Shown here piece by piece: positions 57,382 through 64,000 of a stretch of 64,000 nucleotides of DNA (the stretch's first letter is position 1; every line of letters begins with the position of its first letter). The position numbers were made by a program, and so were the translations under genes. This stretch comes from Telopea speciosissima (Eukaryota; Streptophyta; Magnoliopsida; Proteales; Proteaceae), in assembly GCF_018873765.1 (NCBI RefSeq), contig NC_057922.1, positions 17,807,563 to 17,871,562 of the forward strand, in the 5' to 3' direction. The notes below the pieces were generated by a model. It saw only the letters and a program-made list of their open reading frames with translations. It made no database searches and was not told where the DNA came from.

Positions 57382-57675
57382 TCTCTCAACCCAATTGTGA
57401 TGCATTTGCCGCTTCCGGCTCGAAGATTCACATTAGTAGATGTATCCGAACCCCAAGAGCAAAGAAGAATTCTTACAACAAATATAACTATAGTACATTC
57501 TAGTTTTTTACAGGAACGAGAACACATAATGAACATTTTGGTGAATTTTAGAACGAGGCCCATTCTTTAACCCATTATAATGAATGTTTTTTTTTTTTCG
57601 CCTTTTTGGGTAATACTTAATCAATGGTTGATATCATATTATATAGTAGATCCTAACATAGAATCCTAAATAATT

Positions 57676-57862
57676 GCCTTTGGAAGTGAGGTCTTGTGAT
57701 CAAATCTTCACTGTTGCATCATTTCTTGGGGCCACCCGCCTGAGGCTCACTAGGACCCAGAAGCACCCGATTTGTGCGTGGTGTGGGGGTCATGTACGAG
57801 CCCAAGGGGGATTTAGTCAACCTAAAGTCGGATACCCCTCCTGTCTCCAAACAAAAAAAAAA
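57676..57862 (+). mobile_element. SINE, diverged member of the 31954 family
   Basis: Shares TTGGGGCCACCCGCCTGAGG, the tail GGGGGATTTAGTCAACCT and a terminal A run with the unit at 31954-32145. Flanks GAATCCTAAATAATT (57661-57675) and GAATCATAAATATTC (57863-57877) agree at most positions. Confidence 0.65.
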
Positions 57863-58149
57863 GAATCATAAATATTCTTAATTGCCGATAGATCCTACTT
57901 AATACATCAAACCCATCCTACATAAATGCATTTTTTAGGTTGGCTTCGTGCGGATTGGGCCTAACTTGAGGCTTTTAACCCAAAGCCTAGCCTAACCCAA
58001 TCTCAAGCCTATACTTTTGAACTTGAACTCGGTTCACATGCCGTGATACCAATAAATTTAGTACGAGCTTGGGGCGGACATGAGATTCTTGAGCCCAAGT
58101 TGCAGATGAGCAAGATGAAATGAAACTGAAAAAGTGATAAATAAAAAAA

Positions 58150-58316
58150 GGGGAACCGTTCTCTACATGGGAGCACAAGGACCACATGCGTGCAGCAGCC
58201 ACTGAGAGCGTAGTTGGCACATTGGGGGCAGAAAATTTCGAAGGGGAGGTGGGCGGTCATTTCTGCCCCCGATGTGCCTGGGCGTGGCCCTGTGTCCCAT
58301 GCAGGAGGATTTTAGG
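58150..58316. mobile_element. Fold-back MITE
   Basis: The inner arms GGCACATTGGGGGCAGAAA and TTTCTGCCCCCGATGTGCC are inverted with one mismatch. The outer ends (TACATGGGAGCACAAGGACCAC against the reverse complement of the right) also pair. GC-rich, no target duplication recognised. Confidence 0.65.
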
Positions 58317-58440
58317 AGCCACGTCACATGTGTAAGATGCAGCATTGAAGACGGAGATTTTATCCTTTCATCGGTGTTGGGACTTGTGGGATGATTTTTG
58401 TTTTACTTTCCATAACGCACATAGGTGATAGGGTCGAGGT

Positions 58441-58568
58441 CCGACATCAAGCATTCAAAGTTTCAAACTATTATATGGAGGAGTGGTTGCTTGATGTTTC
58501 ATGCCCGACATCAAGCATTCAAAGTTTCAAACTATTATATGGAGGAGTGGTTGCTTGATGTTTCATGC
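58441..58568. repeat. Perfect 64-bp tandem duplication
   Basis: Two identical head-to-tail copies start CCGACATCAAGCATTCAAAG at 58441 and 58505. Each unit also contains an inverted CATCAAGCA/TGCTTGATG pair. Confidence 0.9.
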
Positions 58569-59261
58569 CCACCATTATCCTCTAATAGGGGGAGTGGAGC
58601 CCACCTTGGGCTAGACTCCTCTCCAGGGAGCTCAGTGCCTAGGAGGCATCCAAGGGTGGGATCATGTTGCACACATCCACGTCTAGGGATGTGTGTGGCT
58701 CAGTTCAACGGTTGGATACTCCCTGGGCACGTGCTGGCCTCTTGGGAAACGAACTCAACTTCAGTGTTTTCGAACAAAGGATAGAGTGATCATTTCCACC
58801 TACATGTGAGGAATTGGAGGAATTGAAAGGAGCAGCAAATTGGAGGGGATAATGCGTACCCCAGGCGATGTCTTCAACCAGACGATGAAAAGGGTTTGAA
58901 GGAAAGATTAATAAATAACGAAAGCTAATAAAAATGAGATTTACAATTAAAAATGTCCTTTCTTTCTTACCCAGAAAAACGCAAAAATTCCTTGTACTCC
59001 TTCGTTATCTTCAAGGGAAAGAAAAAAAAAAAAAAAAAAAAGAACGATGGAAAAGACTCTCTCTCCTTCTCTCTCTCTCTCTCTCTGTGTGAAGAATTAA
59101 GATTTGAGTTGTAACGCCAAAAGGGTTTTGCATTCTCTCTCTGCTTTAATCGTCTTATGCATGAGTGCATGACGTTTAGTTATTTAATCTATTGAAGCGA
59201 AAGACAAACCAGAAGAGATTCAACCTAGAAACGGAGGAGGGAGCCCTAGAAATTTTCTCAG

Positions 59262-59354
59262 ATGGGAGGTAGTGATCTTGTCTCTTCAATTTGTGATCTC
59301 CTTGCCCTCGTCTTCGATATTGTTGACATTGTCGTTTTAAATTTCTCAAGTTAG
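59262..59354 (+). CDS. Possible 30-residue hydrophobic micro-ORF
   Basis: ATG at 59262 after TTTTCTCAG opens 30 codons (MGGSDLVSSICDLLALVF...) ending at TAG. The predicted peptide is one amphipathic to hydrophobic helix. It lies about 180 bp downstream of a CT-repeat leader, so it may be an upstream ORF of a transcript starting near 59060. I do not recognise it, and ORFs this short are common by chance. Confidence 0.2.
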   Translation: MGGSDLVSSICDLLALVFDIVDIVVLNFSS

Positions 59355-61559
59355 ATAGGGTTTGCATTCCATGCATTAAGTTATGTTTCTCAGTTTCTGT
59401 TTGATTCTCTGTAAATTGGAGAGTTCAATGTTACGAACTTCTATTTCCTCTTTTTGATTCCGTGGGTTATTCATCTTACGAGTTTGATTTCGTTTGATTT
59501 TCCCCTCGTGGTTCTTATTACCTTAGCTGATTGCTGGGGGTTCTTGTGCTGAAGTATTCTCCAAATCGTTTTGATGATCAGCCAATGGAATCTTACCTTT
59601 GTTTCGTTTTGGGGAGGGGGTTCATAAGCGATGAGACAGAAAAATAGGAAGATTGCTGTTGTTGTTGCGTGAAATGATTTTGGTTAATCTACAAATGAGT
59701 GGATAGTCTGTGTTACTTTGTCCCCTGGAAACCATTGTTTGCATGGCATGATTGACATTTGTTTTAGCTGTGGTGCCTGATTGGAAACTTACATGATGGA
59801 TCATCACTTTAATTGAAATGGTGAAATGGTTTGATGGTGGTTGTAAAACTGGAGCTTGTCGAGATCTGTTTAGATAAAATAATTGCTATATCACGGTGCA
59901 TATTTGGATGTCTCTTATCTGTTGAATGATAAGATGGGTTTGGTTGTTGGGAAATTATTTTTTCCATTCAATTATAATGCTGGTTATTGTCATCAGAGGG
60001 AGAATGAACTTTAGAAAAAGCATTCCTTGAATAAATAGATTACCTTATCAAACCTTCTTTTGCCAGTACACCTTTTAGCATTGGCACTTCTCAGCATTTG
60101 CAATGCAAAATTTTTAGACCAGAAAACTGTTCAGGATGTGGCTCAATTGCATGAATTTCCAAACAGAAAACTATGCTTTGAAGAAACATTAGAACATCTT
60201 CAGAATATGAGCAAAGAAAGGTTTGGAGCTTAAAGAGGTATAAGCATTAGATTGTGCTTCAATTAATCCTAACTAGAGTGAAGGTGTGCTGCACATGACA
60301 ATTGCAAATTTGCTTATTTATCAGGGGAAGTTGCCAAACTGGGACTTGCCCCATATTTCACGTATGCTGCAAAAAGATTTTAATTGCGTTTCAAATCAGA
60401 TAAGTTAACCTGACTGCTTAAAGTTTCATTTTTTTGCTTTACTATTCTTATTACTGTATTACCCCTCTTCAAAAAGAAGTAAATTATCAAGTAAGAGCAT
60501 GGTTAGGAAAACAGTGATATAGGTTGTTATAAGCTTATTTTATAGATGATTGAATCCATGATTAAATTAGGAAAGAAATTGAAGAAATCTCAGAGCCACT
60601 TCCCTCAATCGGTTTAGCTATATGAGATAATGCTGGTGTGCTTCTTCTACTACAGTTTGCGGAGTTGTACCTCGGATGTGGATCAGATCCCATCTTCACC
60701 TCTAACATTTAACAGCTAACTGCTGACCATCTTACCTATACAGAAAAATTCAGCTAAAGAACATGTGGACTATGATAATCTTTTCCACATTTGTCCTACT
60801 CAATTCATCTGTAAATGGTGTTTGAGTTGTCACTTAGTGATATGATATTATATTGGAAAATTTGAAGTACTATGCATGATTGTGTAGGCTACTGATTAGC
60901 ATTACGCTACTTGACTCTGAAGGAAGCGGGGCAACATGCCTTAAACCTGAATCCCTTGAATACATGAAAGTAGAAGGAATATGGTAGATAATTGAGTTGC
61001 TAGATTGTGTCTCCCGCTCTATGCAGTGAAAACCCCTGCTGCATTTCCATCATATCATGAAAAGTTTCAGCTATCATGAGGAAATTTTGCTGCCTGGGAA
61101 GGAGATGTGTTAATTGTGTCAGGGGGCTGCAGGACGAGTGACTGGGGGAACATGAACTCAATTCCTAAAGTTTGAAACACATCTGAAATGATTTGGAGGA
61201 GATTCAACATGCAGGGAGAACTGATCTTTGAGTGTGTTCCACTCTGCATTGCCTATATGGAGACAGTTGACTGTGAAGCTTTTGGTCAACTTTTGGTTGT
61301 ATTGTGTACTTGTAACATATGTAAGCTAATTTAATGATTCTGTATTTTGTTTGCCTTGGGAAAAGGGCCAATTAATTTCTAAATGAATTAGAATTGTGAT
61401 GCAGGAGTGCTCCCATGGATTGACCCAAACCTGTTTGGGAACCCAGACCGAGAATCGGGTCCAATTGGTTTTTAGAGTCTAGTAGGATTTTATGAAGTTT
61501 TATTTATTTGGGAACATACTATGTAATCTTTTATTTTGGGCAGCTATTAGACATGTAGG

Positions 61560-61613
61560 CAACCCCATTTAGTTGGGATAAGGCTGACTAGTTGTTGTTG
61601 TTGTTGTTGTTTG
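61560..61613 (+). mobile_element. 3' tail of a retroposon (SINE/LINE) with 15-bp TSD
   Basis: TATTAGACATGTAGG occurs exactly at 61545-61559 and 61614-61628. The 54-bp insert reads CAACCCCATTTAGTTGGGAT, AAGGCTGACTA and a (GTT)n tail, the common 3' end of plant SINEs and their partner LINEs with TTG-repeat tails. It is severely 5'-truncated. Confidence 0.85.
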
Positions 61614-63615
61614 TATTAGACATGTAGGGAAATTTCCAATTTGAGTTTTACTGAGTTTCTATTTTTGTTAGTCTAAGTTTTAGGAAATAACTAGGAGTCT
61701 TTGTTTTTTGGGTTTATAATTATATGTGTAACCCAATGATGGGAGTAGATATTGAGATTGAAAAGAATGGAATGATTTGATTTTGTGAGGGGCTTGGTGG
61801 TCAGTGTGTGTGCAGACTTCCCCTCCCCCCCTCTCTCTTCTGTGCGATCTACCTCACACTTCTTCTTCTTTCCTTTCCGGTTTCCCTGTTCCAGCAGTAC
61901 CAACCAGCGCTGTTGGTTATCGATCTCTACTTCTTCTCTCTCTTTCTCTCTCAGATTTGAGAGAAAGGCAGCCCACCCCCTGGGTGAACAAACTCTTAGA
62001 GCCTCACCCCTTAAATCCTGTCCAGTAGTGAGAACCAAAGCATCACAGAGAGCTGATTCTCTGTTTACTGCCAGGTTCAGTTTCAGACTTTAAATACCTC
62101 TTCTTTACTTGCTGATTGGGATGTTTATTAGCTGGAATCAAGAGGCCATTCTGTTAGCAACCTAGCCTTGAAACCTCACATTGATTGGATTCCTCGAGAG
62201 CTAGATCTCCAGTCTGCAAGCAGTTCTTCCAGCTGGTTTTGTGATTTTGATGATAGGTTGAAAAAGACTCCACGGCACAGTGGTTTTTTTACTTTTTAAT
62301 TTGTTTGGTTATAAAACTATCCCTCCCTCTCTTATTATTTACATTTTGCCATTAAGTTATTGCCTATTCACTTGTATGTTTTCCCCAACCATGTATAGTG
62401 CCTTTGCTTTGTTAGGTTGATTCTCATAATTTACAGTATTGCCACCCCTTATTATAAACTTCAGTTTATTTATGGGCTTTGCCATCAATCGTTTTATTTG
62501 AGCCTTCTATTATTCGGGTGGACCCATAACCGATCCAATAAGGGTTTTGGAACCTCGGGTTGCACCAAGTTGACTGTAAAGTGGAGTATATCTGAAAGGA
62601 GGAGTTACAGAATTTCTTGAGACTTCATCAACAGATCTAGCAGGTCCTTTGGCTTTATTTATTGGGGTGGGCCATTCGGTCATGCTAGGAAAAAACTATT
62701 TAGTGGGATCATCCAAGTAAATTCTCACAAGGAGGTACACTGTATCCTGACCGACCATTTCTTTTCTGTGCCTAATGGAGTTCGTTTCCTCTTCCATCGA
62801 TCATTAAATTGAAACTTTGATGTTCTTTGGTAATCCTGGTCCCCTCAGCATTTGCAGAGCCTTTTGAGATAGCATAGGTGATATCCCATTTGTATACTGA
62901 AGTGAAGATTTTCTGAGAGGACCCAAAAGATGTAACATTAAAAGAAAAAGAGTAAACATCTAGTAGACCCCCTGAGGTTTGTTCACCTATCTTGTAGCCC
63001 CCCATTTATTAAAACCTTACTTACAGATCCATATGATGGACGGAATACTCATTCCGTTATAGTCAACAGGTTAAGTGATGATGTCAGCAGATTAAAGGTT
63101 ATGTAAATGCCAAAAATACCTTTATACATCTTTAATGAAAATAGCCAAAGTGAAAATTACAATTGTATACTTATTTCATCTCCAACCTTAGAATTAAGAT
63201 TTGGAGATGCCGGCCGTGAGGAAGAAGAACCAGAAAATCTCACTCATAATCGAAGGTACCCTTTCCCCTAACTAAATCACTCCTTAATTTTGCCCTAAAT
63301 CCTATTCCGTTTTCCCTAAATCACTTTCCTTATGATGGCGGCAATGGCTACCTTCAGTTTCTTGATGTAATTCTTTCTACCAGATGCAAATGATAGGCTT
63401 CCAGCTTTGATAGAGAAGGTGACTTTTGAACTTGGGATATTAGATTGAAATCGGTCATAAATGGAGTAGAATCCACACAAAAAATTTCGACTGGGACCGA
63501 TTGAAATCGGTAAGAATCAGTGGAGTTGCAAGTGTGACTAAGTGCGGTGGAGAGTGGAGAAGATGAAGTGGCTCAATAGGTTCTGAGCCTTTAACTCCAA
63601 AATAAAAAACTTTAG

Positions 63616-63762
63616 GGATTCCTCTCTCACAAAAGAGCATGCACCATCTCTTCCCTTTTGTCTTTTTTTTCTCCTTGCAAACCCTGCACCGGATTCCTCT
63701 CTCACAAAAGAGCACACACAATCTTCCCTTTTGTCTTTTCTTCTCCTTGCAAACCCTGCACC
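63616..63762. repeat. ~74-bp tandem duplication
   Basis: Units at 63616-63690 and 63691-63762 both run from GGATTCCTCTCTCACAAAAG to CCTTGCAAACCCTGCACC with small length differences in the middle. Confidence 0.85.
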
Positions 63763-63933
63763 GATCCATTAGAGAGAGAGAGAGTATTGCAGAACTTAGA
63801 ACCGATTAAACCGAGGAAAAGGAAAGAAAGGCCGTCTCAGAGGGAGAGGCAGTGCAGGAAAAAGAAAATCATGGAATAAAGTACCAAGAGGGACGATGCC
63901 GATTTACTTCGAGGTTGAGCGGCAGTGGAAGGG

Positions 63934-64000
63934 ATGGATTTGAATAAGTTTGTGTTTGAGGATGATGAAGATCAAGATGGGTAGTCTCTTCTTTTACTGC
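63934..64000 (+). CDS. Possible first exon of a gene cut by the window end
   Basis: ATG at 63934 reads MDLNKFVFEDDEDQDG and then either stops at TAG or splices at the GATGG/GTAGTC boundary. A purine-rich leader (63770-63870) precedes it. The acidic start is plausible for a real protein but too short to identify, and the rest lies outside the window. Confidence 0.25.

Larger units (their letters stand above)
58570..63610. other. Long region without a convincing protein gene
   Basis: From about 59055 a CT-rich leader-like run is followed by a 30-codon ORF and then T-rich, intron-like text to about 62600. LTR-like text with TATATGTGTAACCCA occurs near 61720-61800. I could not assemble any exon chain. 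It may hold an untranslated first exon and long intron of a gene, or an RNA gene. Confidence 0.35.

Noticed and set aside
61785-62093. 102-codon plus-strand ORF
   Set aside because: Ser/Phe/Pro-rich translation of a pyrimidine tract near LTR-like sequence; no domain.

Overview
The window is a stretch of flowering-plant nuclear DNA. This is shown by spliced genes with GT-AG introns, a P-class pentatricopeptide-repeat gene, two coiled-coil NLR (CNL) immune-receptor genes, a DUF4220/DUF594 membrane-protein gene, a type-A cytokinin response regulator, and a background of copia, hAT, Mutator-like, CACTA-like, LINE and SINE debris. The sequence is AT-rich and gene-poor, with about five convincing protein-coding genes in 64 kb. 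I cannot name the species.

Layout. 1-1300: 3' end of a copia element (RNase H remnant, degenerate repeats, polypurine tract, LTR). 1301-10100: mostly anonymous non-coding DNA with fold-back elements. 10.1-14.0 kb: gene debris, namely two in-frame minus-strand exons of an unidentified gene, a frameshifted acid-phosphatase-like exon, and a plus-strand 3' fragment of acetolactate synthase. 14.9-17.1 kb: intact PPR gene (minus). 18.5-22.1 kb: first NLR (minus, two coding exons plus a probable 5'UTR intron). 22.4-32.2 kb: transposon graveyard, including a hAT element, copia LTRs, Mutator-type fold-back elements, a solo LTR, a second solo LTR nested in a small inverted-repeat element, and a tRNA-type SINE. 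32.45-35.7 kb: second NLR (plus), whose last coding exon lies 400 bp beyond the apparent stop, with a fold-back element in the intron. 36.4-37.3 kb: copia remnant (minus). 38.4-41.0 kb: DUF4220/DUF594 gene (plus). 41.1-41.8 kb: hAT element with exact 8-bp target duplication. 44.5-51.5 kb: a large inverted-repeat Mutator-like element with arms of about 1.4 kb, a truncated FAR1-type domain and gene-like exons inside. 52.1-53.1 kb: five-exon type-A response regulator (ARR8/ARR9 type, plus). 53.6-64.0 kb: further Mutator-type elements (one 1.53 kb with a perfect 9-bp duplication), LINE and SINE remnants, tandem duplications, a possible short ORF and a possible gene start cut by the window edge.

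The genes do not form a pathway. The two NLRs and the DUF4220 gene may belong to a loose defence-type neighbourhood, but the NLRs are divergent and on opposite strands. The most striking content is the number of Mutator-derived inverted-repeat elements whose target duplications can be read directly. I found no evidence for a new multi-gene system.
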